NCBI GenBank assembly: GCA_030123545.1
Contig: CP126124.1
Coordinates: 1,116,001 to 1,180,000 of the forward strand
Reading direction: 5' to 3'
Source: Burkholderiaceae bacterium
Lineage (GTDB): Bacteria; Pseudomonadota; Gammaproteobacteria; Burkholderiales; Burkholderiaceae_C
Length of the DNA stretch: 64,000 nt
Below, piece after piece: positions 32,555 to 41,514 of the stretch. The notes below the pieces were generated by a model. It saw only the letters and a list, made by a program, of their open reading frames with translations. It did not search any database and had not been told where the DNA came from. The position numbers and the translations under genes were made by a program. How positions within the stretch are numbered: position 1 is the stretch's first letter; each line of letters starts with the position of its first letter.

Positions 32555-33925
32555 TCATATCTGAAAGCCGAGCCAGCGCACCAGGCCTTCGAGGATGTCG
32601 CGCGGCAGCGAGGCCGCGCTCGGGACGTCGTCGCGTGCATCGGCGAAGGTGGCTGCGATCCAGCGGCGCAGCGCCGTGATGTCCGTCGGCGCATAGAACG
32701 CGACCATCAGCTCGAAATTCAGGAACAGGCTGCGCGCATCGAGGTTCAGCGAGCCGCACAGTGCCAGCGTGTCGTCGACCACGATCGCCTTCGCATGGGT
32801 CATGCCGGCCGTGAGCCGCACGCGCGCGCCGGCCGCCGCCAGCTCGCGCAGCGCGCGCTGGCGCCCGATGTCGGCCAGCCGGTGGTTCGAGCGCTCGGGC
32901 AGGATCAGTTCGACCTGCACGCCGCGGCGTGCGGCCAGGCACAGCGCGGTCAGCAGGTTGTCGTCGGGCACGAAGTACGGCGTCACCGCCAGCACCTGCC
33001 GGCGCGCGCGGTAGATCTCGGTCAGCAGCAGATCGTGCACCGTGTCCTGCGCCTGGTCCGGACCGCTGGGCACGAGCTGCGCCAGATGGCGCCCGGCGTC
33101 CTGCGGCGGCGTTGCCGGTGGCAGCTCCGGTGCGTCGTCCGCCGGGCCGCTGGTGTGCCGCCAGTGCGATTCGAACAGCGCGCGCGCCTCGGCCGCGAGC
33201 GGGCCTTCGATGGTGAAGCTCGCGTCGACCCAGGCCGGCTCGCGGCCAAGGCCGGTGAAGTATTCGGCCGCGAGATTGCGCCCGCCGCTCCAGAGCAGTC
33301 GCCCATCGGCGAGCGTGAGCTTGCGGTGGTTGCGCAGGTTCACCCGGCCGCGCATCGGGTTGTGCAGGAGCGGCATGAACCAGCGCACCTGCACCCCGGC
33401 CGCGCGCAGCCGCGCGATCAGCCGGCGCGACGTGCGCAGGCTCCCCATCGCGTCGAGCAGCAGCCGCACCCGCACGCCGGCGGCGGCGCGCTGCTCAAGA
33501 AGTTGCGCCAGTTGCTGCCCGACCGGGTCGTTGCCGAGCAGGTAGGTGCAGATGTCCAGCTGCTGCCGCGCCGCGGCGATCACCGCGACGAGTTCGTTCC
33601 AGGCCTGTGCACCGTCCTGGTGAAATCGCACCTCGTGCTGCGGCCCGGGCCCGGCCAGCCCCATGCCGGCCAGCGTGGCGATGGTGGCGGAGCGGGCGCT
33701 GGCGTCGCCCGGCAAGGGCGCCGCGCCGTAGCGCGGCTGCGGACGCACGAACTTGCGGGAGCCGAAGATCAGGTATAGCGGCAGGCCGGCATAGGGCAGC
33801 AGCGCGATCAGCAGCACCCAGGCGACGGCGGCCGATGGATGCCGGCGCTGCGCGCCGACGTGGGTGCTGACCGCATAGATCAGCAGGCAGAACAGGACGA
33901 AGATGAAGTGGCCGAGGACGAGCAA
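32555..33925 (-). CDS. cls: Cardiolipin synthase (phospholipase D superfamily)
   Basis: A 456-residue protein. Two N-terminal membrane segments (LGHFIFVLFCLLIYAV; AVAWVLLIALLPYAGLPLYLIFG), then two HKD motifs: NHRKLTLAD (near residue 205) and THAKAIVVDD (near residue 385). It condenses phosphatidylglycerol at the inner membrane. The assigned start is TTG 33925 with no strong ribosome-binding site. It follows the histidine kinase by 30 bp and may belong to the same transcript. Its 3' end borders repeat copy B. Confidence 0.9.
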   Translation of the reverse strand: MLVLGHFIFVLFCLLIYAVSTHVGAQRRHPSAAVAWVLLIALLPYAGLPLYLIFGSRKFVRPQPRYGAAPLPGDASARSATIATLAGMGLAGPGPQHEVRFHQDGAQAWNELVAVIAAARQQLDICTYLLGNDPVGQQLAQLLEQRAAAGVRVRLLLDAMGSLRTSRRLIARLRAAGVQVRWFMPLLHNPMRGRVNLRNHRKLTLADGRLLWSGGRNLAAEYFTGLGREPAWVDASFTIEGPLAAEARALFESHWRHTSGPADDAPELPPATPPQDAGRHLAQLVPSGPDQAQDTVHDLLLTEIYRARRQVLAVTPYFVPDDNLLTALCLAARRGVQVELILPERSNHRLADIGRQRALRELAAAGARVRLTAGMTHAKAIVVDDTLALCGSLNLDARSLFLNFELMVAFYAPTDITALRRWIAATFADARDDVPSAASLPRDILEGLVRWLGFQI

Positions 33926-33955
33926 GGCGGGGTGCGGCGGTGAAAGTGCCGCATC

Positions 33956-35293
33956 CTAGCCTGCCGCCGGTGGGTCCGCCAGCGCAAAGCGGACCTCGAC
34001 CTGGAGGCCCGCCAGGCGCTCGGAGCTGGCCAGTTCCAGCGTCGCATGATGGCGCTCGGCGATGGTTTTGACGATCGCAAGTCCGAGTCCGCTGCCGAGC
34101 ACCTTCGCGTCATGGTCCGCGCGGAAGAAGCGCTCGAACACCTGCGCGCGATCGGCCGGCGCGATGCCGGGGCCGCTGTCCTCGACCAGCAACAGCGCTT
34201 GCGCGCCGGTGTTTTGCAGCGCGACATCGACGCGGCCGCCGGCCGGCGTGTATTTCAGCGCGTTGTCGAGCAGGTTGCGCAGCAGGATGCGCAGCGCCTC
34301 CGGCTGCCCGAGCACCCAGGCCGGCGCGTTGTCGGCCACGCCCAGGTCGATCCGCCGTGCCTGCGCCGGCGCCAGCATGTCGGCCACCGCGAACTGAACC
34401 ACGTCCTGCAGGTTCATGCGTTCGCTCGCGCCGAGGTGGCCGCTGCCGGCTTCTTCGCGCGCCAGCACCAGCAGTTGCTCGACGAGGCGGATCGCCCGAT
34501 CGATGCCCTGGTTCAGCCGCGCCATTGCGGCTTCGCGTCCGCTGTCGTCGGCGCCGCGGCGCAGCGCCTGCGCCTGCAGTTTCAAGGCGGTGAGCGGCGA
34601 GCGCAGCTCGTGCGCGGCGTTCGCGACGAACTGCGACTGCGCGGCTAGCGACGCATGGACGCGTGCCAATAGCTGGTTGAATTCGTCGACCAGCGGGCGC
34701 ACCTCGACCGGCAGGCCTGCGCCCGGCAGCGGCGACAGGTCGCCGGCACTGCGCCCAGCGACCTGGCGGCGCGTGCGCTCGACCGGCGCGAGCGAACGGC
34801 GCACCACCCACCAGACCACCAGCATCAGCAGCGGCGCCATCAGCACGGTCGGCAGCACCGCGTGCGCGGCCAGCGCCCGTGCGCGCGCCAGCCGCGCGCT
34901 CATGTTCTGTGCGATCTGCACGGTCTGCAGCGGGGTCTGCAGCGAATACACCCGGTACTTGGTTCCGTTCACGGTCACGTCGGAAAACCCGAGCACCGCG
35001 CGCGGCGGCAGCGCCGACGGCGCCGAGCTGAAGATCTGCGCGCCGTTCGGTCCCCAGATCTGGACATAGAAGTCGAAGCCGCCGTCCGCGCCCTCGGTCA
35101 GCGCCGGAACGATCGGCAGGCCGCTGCGCAGCGAGCGCGCGATCTGCTGCAGGTGGTAGTCGAACATCGCGTCCGCTTGCCGCAACGCGCCGCGATACGC
35201 GGATACCGCCTGCAGCACCGACGCCAGCAGGATCGCCAGCAGCAGGAAGCCGAGCAGGCGCCGGCGCAGCGAAGGAGCGGCGTGCTGCTTCAT
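33956..35293 (-). CDS. Sensor histidine kinase (QseC/PmrB-like)
   Basis: A 445-residue inner-membrane kinase. First membrane segment LLGFLLLAILLASVLQAV, a ~120-residue periplasmic sensor region, second segment VLPTVLMAPLLMLVVWWVV, HAMP-like linker, the H-box FVANAAHELRSPLTALK (phospho-His near residue 245), N-box LLRNLLDNALKYTP and G-box DSGPGIAPADR / GSGLGLAIVK. ATGA overlap with the response regulator. Signal unknown; by analogy with PmrB/QseC, envelope or cation stress is plausible. Confidence 0.93.
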   Translation of the reverse strand: MKQHAAPSLRRRLLGFLLLAILLASVLQAVSAYRGALRQADAMFDYHLQQIARSLRSGLPIVPALTEGADGGFDFYVQIWGPNGAQIFSSAPSALPPRAVLGFSDVTVNGTKYRVYSLQTPLQTVQIAQNMSARLARARALAAHAVLPTVLMAPLLMLVVWWVVRRSLAPVERTRRQVAGRSAGDLSPLPGAGLPVEVRPLVDEFNQLLARVHASLAAQSQFVANAAHELRSPLTALKLQAQALRRGADDSGREAAMARLNQGIDRAIRLVEQLLVLAREEAGSGHLGASERMNLQDVVQFAVADMLAPAQARRIDLGVADNAPAWVLGQPEALRILLRNLLDNALKYTPAGGRVDVALQNTGAQALLLVEDSGPGIAPADRAQVFERFFRADHDAKVLGSGLGLAIVKTIAERHHATLELASSERLAGLQVEVRFALADPPAAG

Positions 35294-35949
35294 TGCCGCG
35301 GTACCAGGTAGCCGAGCCCGCGCACGGTCTGGATCAGCTCGGCTCCGAGCTTCTTGCGCAGCCCGTGGATGTAGACCTCGACCGCGTTGCTGCTGATGTC
35401 GTCGCGCCAGCCGTACAGCTTTTCCTCGAGCTGGCTGCGCGACAGCACCATGCCGGGCCGCGCCAGCAACGGTTCCAGCACCGCCCATTCGCGCGCCGAC
35501 AGGCTCACCGGTTCGCCGTTGACGCTGGCCTCGCGCGTCGCCGGGTTCAGGCTGACGCCCATGTGCTCGAAGGTCGGTTCGCCGTGGCCGGCGCTGCGGC
35601 GCAGCAGCGCGCGGATGCGCGCCAGCAGCTCGTCGGTGTCGTAGGGCTTGACGACGTAGTCGTCGGCGCCGGCGTCGAGCCCGGCGACGCGGTCGGCGAC
35701 CGCGTCACGCGCGGTCGCGACCAGCACCGGTACGCGCTCGCCGCGCGCGCGCAGGCCGCGCAGCACATCCAGCCCATCGCGCCGCGGCAGGCCCAGGTCG
35801 AGCAGCACCAGGTCGTAGTTCTGCGTGCCGAGCGCGGTGTCGGCCATCGCGCCGTCCTTGACCCAGTCGACCGCGTAATGCTCGGCGCGCAGCAGGTCCA
35901 GCACGGCCTCGCCGATCATGGTGTCGTCCTCGACCAGCAGCAATCGCAT
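35290..35949 (-). CDS. OmpR-family response regulator (QseB/PmrA-like)
   Basis: A 219-residue protein. Receiver domain with acidic DD near residues 8-9, phospho-acceptor in LVLLDLGLPRRDG (near 51), TARD and KPYD. C-terminal winged helix with SAREWAVLEPLLARPG and SNAVEVYIHGLRKKLG. Its own upstream region contains a CTTAGG-N5-CTTAAG box (35993-36009), matched before degP, consistent with autoregulation. Heads the operon with the kinase and possibly cls. Confidence 0.94.
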   Translation of the reverse strand: MRLLLVEDDTMIGEAVLDLLRAEHYAVDWVKDGAMADTALGTQNYDLVLLDLGLPRRDGLDVLRGLRARGERVPVLVATARDAVADRVAGLDAGADDYVVKPYDTDELLARIRALLRRSAGHGEPTFEHMGVSLNPATREASVNGEPVSLSAREWAVLEPLLARPGMVLSRSQLEEKLYGWRDDISSNAVEVYIHGLRKKLGAELIQTVRGLGYLVPRQ

Positions 35950-35992
35950 CGTGTCAACCCCGACCTTCGCTTTGAATTATGGGCGGCGCGGG

Positions 35993-36009
35993 CTTAGGCG
36001 AGGCTTAAG
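35993..36009. promoter_or_regulatory. Candidate QseB/PmrA-type box upstream of the two-component operon
   Basis: CTTAGG-CGAGG-CTTAAG, 44 bp before the response regulator ATG. Identical half-sites, spacing and orientation to the degP box at 32359-32375. Confidence 0.65.
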
Positions 36010-36162
36010 GGCATCCTCTGCGCCGGGTTTCATCCCGCCGCCTGAAAGAGAGCCACGGAAACCCGGGCGGTTTGGCATCTTCTTGAGAGGCGGTAGCCGC
36101 GTTTCGAGCCAGCCGCGCAGGCTCAGGCGGACATCCTGGGCGACAACACACCGAGACAGTGG

Positions 36163-36900
36163 TCAAGTCCGCGGCGTATCAGCTGAGCCCGCGACATTCC
36201 ATAACGACGTCCGGTCGAAGACAGGTAGCTCGCTACGGCTGAGGACGCGAGCCTGTTCTCCTGGGACGCCGAGGGCACGCAAAATCAGCTCCATAACGTC
36301 GCGCAGATGCTCTGGCGATGCTTGGCCGCTGTACACGGTGTCGATTCCTCGATTCAGAGCTGCGATGACGAGGTCACGCGCAGCACGCACGGTCGGAAAG
36401 CTGATCTCGCCCGCTCTCCGCCCCGCTTCAAGGTCCCTCGGTAGGTACTCGTCCACGAGCCGTCCGACCGCCTTGCTTCGAGATCCGGTTCGCGCCAGGA
36501 ATGCACCGAGGTGGGGTACCTCCACTCCTGCGTGCAGGTACAGCAAGCAACCGCGGGTCAGGCGATCAAGAGGGCGTTTCAATTTTCTGACTTCTTTGTC
36601 TATCTTCTTGAGCACTTGGTCGCTGAGTTCGGCCGTGACGGCATCAAGCAATTCACCCGTGGTCAAGAAATAGTTGTAGAAGGTGCCGCGCGACACGCCG
36701 GCGGCAGCGATGAAGTCGCCGATCACGGGTGCATCCGTGCCCTTGTCGGCAAATACAGCCATGGCAGTTGCCAACAGATGCTGGCGGGTGTTTTCACGAC
36801 GTCGCGCGCCAGTGCGTACACGGTGATCCTGACGATCGGTGTCTGCTCCTGCAATGGATGGTTCAGCGCGCGTTGGCAGGCGGGATTGTGTGAGGCTCAT
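36163..36900 (-). CDS. TetR-family regulator of the aromatic catabolic cluster
   Basis: A 245-residue protein. Basic N-terminal tail, then HTH at about residues 40-85 (TRQHLLATAMAVFADKGTD, IAAAGVSRGTFYNYF) and an all-helical ligand domain. It is divergent from the hydroxylase gene with an AT-rich 196-bp gap containing a TGAC...GTCA palindrome. It is the likely repressor of the catabolic operon, responding to substrate or a CoA/ring-cleavage intermediate (inference). A C-terminal fragment of a second such regulator survives at 42976-43232. Confidence 0.87.
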   Translation of the reverse strand: MSLTQSRLPTRAEPSIAGADTDRQDHRVRTGARRRENTRQHLLATAMAVFADKGTDAPVIGDFIAAAGVSRGTFYNYFLTTGELLDAVTAELSDQVLKKIDKEVRKLKRPLDRLTRGCLLYLHAGVEVPHLGAFLARTGSRSKAVGRLVDEYLPRDLEAGRRAGEISFPTVRAARDLVIAALNRGIDTVYSGQASPEHLRDVMELILRALGVPGEQARVLSRSELPVFDRTSLWNVAGSADTPRT

Positions 36901-36919
36901 CGGGGTAAATACCTATAAA

Positions 36920-36955
36920 TTGACGATTAATGTCATATTGAGATTAAATGTCATT
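36920..36955. promoter_or_regulatory. TetR operator/promoter region of the catabolic operon
   Basis: TGACGATTAATGTCA (36921-36935) is a near-perfect 15-bp palindrome, and a second partial copy ATTAAATGTCATT follows at 36943-36955. A TTGACG -35-like hexamer (36920-36925) overlaps the first site. The AT-rich stretch contrasts with the flanking genes. Confidence 0.6.
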
Positions 36956-37096
36956 CTAGATACGATTCGAAGCGTCGGTCAAGTTCCAACCGGGCCGGCG
37001 CAACGGATCACGTCCACCCGGGCCAAGACCGCAAGCCAAGCATCCCTACAGCCGGGCACGTCAAGTATCGGCTGATGCGCATCAAGGAGAACCATT

Positions 37097-38671
37097 TTGC
37101 AGAACGCACCCGCAGTTGCCGACGTCGTCGTCGTCGGTTATGGCCCTACAGGCCAGCTTCTCGCGCTCCTCTTGGGGCGCCAGGGTCATAACGTGACCGT
37201 GATCGACCGTTGGCCCGATCTCTACCCGCTGCCGCGCGCAGTGCACTTCGACCACGAGGTCGCGCGCATCCTGCAAGCCGCAGGCGTGATCGACGACGTC
37301 AGCGCGGTCGCCGAGACCATCGACACCTACCAGTGGCGCAATGCCCAGCATGAGATGCTGCTGGAGCTGGACTGGCGCGGCGACGGGCCGAGCGGCTGGC
37401 CGGTCTCGAACATGTTCTCGCAGCCCGACCTGGAGCGGGTCATCGACCGCCACGTCAAGCGCCAGCCGACGGTCACCGTGTACCAGGGCTGGAGCGCCAG
37501 CGCGATGACGCAGGAAGCCGATGGTGTACGTATCGAGATGGAACGCGGCGAGCTCAAGGACGGCAAGTGGGTGGGCCTGGGCGAGCGCGGCGAGGTGCGC
37601 GCGCGCTGGGTGGTGGGTGCCGACGGCGCCAACTCCTTCGTGCGACGCACACTCGGTATCGAAATGCATGACCTTGGCTTCGCCTTCGACTGGCTGGTGG
37701 TCGACGTCAAGCCGCATACGGAGCGCGAGTGGACACCCAAGACCTGGCAGCTGTGTGACCCCAAGCGCCCCACCACCATCGTGCCCGGCGGCCCCGGCCG
37801 GCGGCGCTGGGAGTTCATGCTGCTGCCCGGCGAGACCCTGGACGAGATGAACCGCGCTGACGTATCGTGGAAGCTGCTCGCGCCCTGGGATGTGACACCG
37901 GCCAACGCGACGCTGGAGCGCCACGCCGTCTACACCTTCCGCGGCCAGTGGGCCGAGCGCTGGCGCCAGGGGCGTGCGCTACTGGCCGGCGACGCCGTGC
38001 ACCTGACGCCGCCGTTCGCCGGGCAGGGCATGTGCAGCGGCCTGCGCGACAGCATGGCACTGGCCTGGCGGCTCGATGCCGTGCTGCGCGGCCGGCTTTC
38101 CGACCAGGTGCTCGACAGCTATGGCCCTGAGCGCTTGACCAATGTGCGGGCCTTCATCGACTTCGCCGTCGAGCTGGGCAAGGTGATCTGCATCACCGAT
38201 CCGGGGGGCGCCGCGCAGCGCGACCGCGACATGCTCGCCGCGCAGCAACAGCCCGGCTACGCGCCGCCGCCACCGCCGCGGTTCCCGCTGGGCCCGGGTC
38301 TATGGCAGGACGGCGCTCCGGACGCCGGCCTGTTGGGCGTGCAAGGGCGCATCCGCAGCCAGGGCCGCGAGGGACTGTTCGACGACGTGTTTGGCGTGCA
38401 CTTCAGCGTGATCGCGCGCGATGCCGAGACGCTGGCGGCCATCTCGGCGCCGAACCGGGCGGCGCTGCTGGCCCAGGGCGCGGTGCTGGCGCACTTCGGC
38501 GCAGGCGGCTTCGAGGACCTGGACGGCCGCTACCAGGCCTGGCTGGACGGACTGGACTGCGCCGCCGTGCTGTGCCGACCGGACTTCTATGCCTATGGCG
38601 GCGCACGTGACGCTGCCGAACTGAACACCCTGCTCGATGCCTGGCGCAACGCCCTTGACATCACGGCGTAA
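37097..38671 (+). CDS. Flavin-dependent aromatic hydroxylase (MhpA-like)
   Basis: A 524-residue class A flavoprotein monooxygenase. GYGPTG (residues 14-19) binds FAD, RWVVGADGANSFVR (near 175) is the DG motif, and RALLAGDAVHLTPPFAGQGM (near 295) is the GD motif; a C-terminal thioredoxin-like tail follows. It is closest to 3-(3-hydroxyphenyl)propionate hydroxylase, predicting ortho-hydroxylation of a phenolic acid to a catechol. The start is TTG at 37097, supported by AAGGAGA 6 nt upstream. First gene of the catabolic operon. Confidence 0.9.
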   Translation: MQNAPAVADVVVVGYGPTGQLLALLLGRQGHNVTVIDRWPDLYPLPRAVHFDHEVARILQAAGVIDDVSAVAETIDTYQWRNAQHEMLLELDWRGDGPSGWPVSNMFSQPDLERVIDRHVKRQPTVTVYQGWSASAMTQEADGVRIEMERGELKDGKWVGLGERGEVRARWVVGADGANSFVRRTLGIEMHDLGFAFDWLVVDVKPHTEREWTPKTWQLCDPKRPTTIVPGGPGRRRWEFMLLPGETLDEMNRADVSWKLLAPWDVTPANATLERHAVYTFRGQWAERWRQGRALLAGDAVHLTPPFAGQGMCSGLRDSMALAWRLDAVLRGRLSDQVLDSYGPERLTNVRAFIDFAVELGKVICITDPGGAAQRDRDMLAAQQQPGYAPPPPPRFPLGPGLWQDGAPDAGLLGVQGRIRSQGREGLFDDVFGVHFSVIARDAETLAAISAPNRAALLAQGAVLAHFGAGGFEDLDGRYQAWLDGLDCAAVLCRPDFYAYGGARDAAELNTLLDAWRNALDITA

Positions 38672-38700
38672 CTCGTCCCCTTTTTCCAGGAGACCACACG

Positions 38701-39642
38701 ATGACCGACTCCCGCCGCCATAACCGCCTTGGCATTCACTCGATCGGTGAGTTCCATATGACCGTACCTTCATTGGAGGACGCCGAGCGCTTCTACGGTG
38801 CCTTCGGCCTGCATGTCGCACGCGAAGGCGAAGGGCTCACCCTGCGCACCGTGGCCAGCGACTACGTCTGGGGACGCCTGTCCCAGGGGCCCAGGAAGAA
38901 ATTCGATCGCCTGAGCTTTCACTGCTTCGCAGACGAGCTGGAGAAGTTGCGCGCTCACGTCGTGGCCCAAGGCGTCGCGCTAGTAGCACCCCCGGCCGGC
39001 GCCGATGCCAGCGGCTTCTGGTTCTCCGACCCGGACGGCGTGGCCGTGCAAGTGCGCGCAGGCCCGAAGACGACGCTGAACGCCGCGCAGCACGCCAGTC
39101 CGGCGTTGCCCGTCGATGGCGTGCGCTGCGCGCCCTACAACAGCCAGGCCAAGGCGACGTTGCCGCAACGGCTTTCGCACATCGCGCGCATGACGGCTCA
39201 GTTCAGCACGATGTACGACTTCTACACCCGGGTGCTGGGGCTGCGCCTGTCCGATCGCTCCGGCGAGGGCGTGGCCTTTCTCCATGCGCCGCACGGCAGC
39301 GACCATCACCTGGTCGCACTGGCCGGCGGGTCCGGGGCCGCGCTGCACCATCTGAGCTGGGATGTGCCGACCGTTGAAGATTGCGGGCTGGGCATGATGC
39401 GCCTGCAGAAAGCCGGCTATACCGTCGGCTGGGGGGTTGGCCGCCACGTGCTGGGCTCCAACTACTTTTACTACGCGCAGGATCCGTGGGGCAGTTGGTC
39501 TGAACTGTCGGCCACTATGGACTACATCCCTGCCGACGTCGATTGGGAAGGCAAGGACAACCCTCCCGAGGATGCGTTCTTCCTCTGGGGCCCATCTCCC
39601 GACCCGGCTGTCTTCTTCGCCAATTCGGAAGCGGCTGCCTGA
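38701..39642 (+). CDS. Type I extradiol ring-cleavage dioxygenase (VOC superfamily)
   Basis: A 313-residue two-domain vicinal-oxygen-chelate protein. The C-terminal domain keeps the iron ligands: His160 (LSHIARM), His216 or His217 (ALHHLSWDV) and Glu268 (GSWSELSA). It should cleave the catechol made by the upstream hydroxylase in meta position. A CAGGAG ribosome-binding site lies before the ATG. The substrate side chain is unknown, but MhpB in the classical mhp pathway is an unrelated type II enzyme, so this is a different assembly. Confidence 0.88.
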   Translation: MTDSRRHNRLGIHSIGEFHMTVPSLEDAERFYGAFGLHVAREGEGLTLRTVASDYVWGRLSQGPRKKFDRLSFHCFADELEKLRAHVVAQGVALVAPPAGADASGFWFSDPDGVAVQVRAGPKTTLNAAQHASPALPVDGVRCAPYNSQAKATLPQRLSHIARMTAQFSTMYDFYTRVLGLRLSDRSGEGVAFLHAPHGSDHHLVALAGGSGAALHHLSWDVPTVEDCGLGMMRLQKAGYTVGWGVGRHVLGSNYFYYAQDPWGSWSELSATMDYIPADVDWEGKDNPPEDAFFLWGPSPDPAVFFANSEAAA

Positions 39643-39688
39643 GAGGGCAAGCTGCCGCATTTCATCCTCGCCTTCACCTGAGAAATCC

Positions 39689-40558
39689 ATGAAACTCGTC
39701 ACTTATTCCGTGCGCGGCGTCACCTCGATCGGCGTTGTCGCAGGAAACCGCGTCATCGACTTGCCTGCCAGCGATCCATCGCTCCCGCGCACCATGCGCG
39801 AATTCCTGCAGGCGGGCCCGAGGGCCCTTGAGCGGGCACGGGCCATCGACGTCCAGAGCGCTCCTGGTTGTCCACTGGCCGACGTGCGGCTGGAAGCGCC
39901 GGTGCCGAACCCGGAGAAGTTCCTGGCCATCGGCATGAACTACAAGAAGCACAAACAGGAAGCGCTGGACGCCGGCATACAGGTGCCTGATGTCCAGATC
40001 TGGTTCAACAAGCAGGTGTCCTGCGTCAACGGCCCCTTCGATCCTGTGCACATGCCCCGCGCGTCCGACAAGCTCGACTACGAAGCCGAGCTCGGCGTGG
40101 TCATCGGCCGCCGCTGTCGTCATGTCAGCGTCACCGACGCACCCTCGGTCGTTGCCGGTTATACGGTGATCAACGACGTGTCGGTGCGCGATTGGCAACT
40201 GGCCTCGCCCACCATGACGCTGGGCAAGAGCTTCAACACGCACGGCCCCTTCGGCCCGTGGATCGTGACGGCGGACGAAGTGCCCAATCCGCACGATCTA
40301 CATCTGCGCATGCTTGTCAACGGCGAAGTGCGCCAGGAGGTCAGCACCAGCGAGCTGATCTACAACGTGTGGGAGCAGATTGCGCACCTTTCCACTGTCA
40401 TGACGCTGGAGCCGGGCGACGTCCTGGCGACCGGCACGCCGTCCGGTGTTGGAGTCGCCATGAAGCCGCCCCAGTTCCGCAAGGTGGGCGACGTGATGCG
40501 TGTGGAGATCGACGGCATCGGCCACATCGAAAACGTGGTCGTCGCCGAGCCGGCCTGA
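39689..40558 (+). CDS. Fumarylacetoacetate hydrolase-family protein
   Basis: A 289-residue FAH-fold enzyme. FLAIGMNYKKHKQEA, DYEAELGVVIGRRC (metal-binding Glu residues), VINDVSVRDWQ, KSFNTHGPFGPWIV and ATGTPSGVGVAM are the family landmarks. FAH enzymes hydrolyse C-C bonds of beta-diketones or hydrate/decarboxylate ring-fission products. With no MhpC-type alpha/beta hydrolase present, this probably processes the ring-cleavage product. A paralogous C-terminal fragment lies at 43236-43554. Confidence 0.9.
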   Translation: MKLVTYSVRGVTSIGVVAGNRVIDLPASDPSLPRTMREFLQAGPRALERARAIDVQSAPGCPLADVRLEAPVPNPEKFLAIGMNYKKHKQEALDAGIQVPDVQIWFNKQVSCVNGPFDPVHMPRASDKLDYEAELGVVIGRRCRHVSVTDAPSVVAGYTVINDVSVRDWQLASPTMTLGKSFNTHGPFGPWIVTADEVPNPHDLHLRMLVNGEVRQEVSTSELIYNVWEQIAHLSTVMTLEPGDVLATGTPSGVGVAMKPPQFRKVGDVMRVEIDGIGHIENVVVAEPA

Positions 40559-40571
40559 AGGGGCGAGCGCC

Positions 40572-41504
40572 ATGGCACGCAAAGTCATCATCACCTGCGC
40601 CGTCACCGGCTCCATCCACACGCCGAGCATGTCGCCCTACCTGCCGGTGACGCCCGACGAGATCGCCGAGCAGGCAATCGCGGCCGCCGGGGCAGGGGCC
40701 GCCATCCTGCACCTGCACGCACGCGACCCGGAGGACGGCAGACCCTCGTTCGACCCCGCCGTCTACCGCCAGTTTCTGCCGCGCATCCATGCCGCGACCG
40801 ACGCGGTCATTAACATCACCACGGGCGGCTCGATCACCATGACGCTCGACGAGCGGCTGGCCGCCGCGATCGACGTGTCGAGTGAGATGGCGTCGTGCAA
40901 CATGGGCTCGATGAACTTCGCGACCTTTCCCATCCTGGACAAGCTCAAGACGTTCAAGTTCGGCTGGGAGCACGACTACATCGAAGGCACACGCAGCAGC
41001 ATCTTCCGCAACACCTTCGCCGACATCGAACAGGTCTTCGAACGTCTCGGGCGCGGCCACGGCACGCGCTTCGAGTTTGAGTGCTACGACGTCGGCCACC
41101 TCTACACGCTCGAGCACTTCGTCGATCGCGGCCTGGTGCAGGGGCCGATCTTCCTGCAGTTCGTGCTGGGCGTGCTCGGCGGCATCGGGCCCGACCCGGA
41201 GAACCTGGTGCACATGAAGGCGATCGCCGACAAGCTGTTTGGCAACAGCTACCAGTGGTCGGTGCTCGGCGCGGGCCGGCACCAGATCCCGCTCGTCACC
41301 CAGGCCGCGCTCATGGGCGGCAACGTGCGCGTGGGGCTGGAGGATTCTCTGTCCGTGAGCGCCGGCAAGCTCGCCACCTCGAATGCCGAACAGGTGCGAC
41401 TGATCCGCGGCGTTCTAGAGACGCTGGGCATGGAAATCGCCACGCCCGATGAGGCGCGCGAAATGCTGGGGCTCAAGGGCCGGGACAAAACCAAGTTGAA
41501 CTGA
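40572..41504 (+). CDS. BKACE (DUF849) beta-keto acid cleavage enzyme
   Basis: A 310-residue TIM-barrel protein. Metal-binding His47-x-His49 in LHLHARDPEDG, INITTGGS near residue 80, and ALMGGNVRVGLEDSL near the C-terminus. BKACE enzymes condense a beta-keto acid with acetyl-CoA to give acetoacetate and a new acyl-CoA. In this operon it suggests that the ring-cleavage route ends in a beta-keto acid, which is not the classical hydroxyphenylpropionate outcome. 13 nt after the FAH gene. Confidence 0.9.
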   Translation: MARKVIITCAVTGSIHTPSMSPYLPVTPDEIAEQAIAAAGAGAAILHLHARDPEDGRPSFDPAVYRQFLPRIHAATDAVINITTGGSITMTLDERLAAAIDVSSEMASCNMGSMNFATFPILDKLKTFKFGWEHDYIEGTRSSIFRNTFADIEQVFERLGRGHGTRFEFECYDVGHLYTLEHFVDRGLVQGPIFLQFVLGVLGGIGPDPENLVHMKAIADKLFGNSYQWSVLGAGRHQIPLVTQAALMGGNVRVGLEDSLSVSAGKLATSNAEQVRLIRGVLETLGMEIATPDEAREMLGLKGRDKTKLN

Positions 41505-41514
41505 GGTGCATCGC

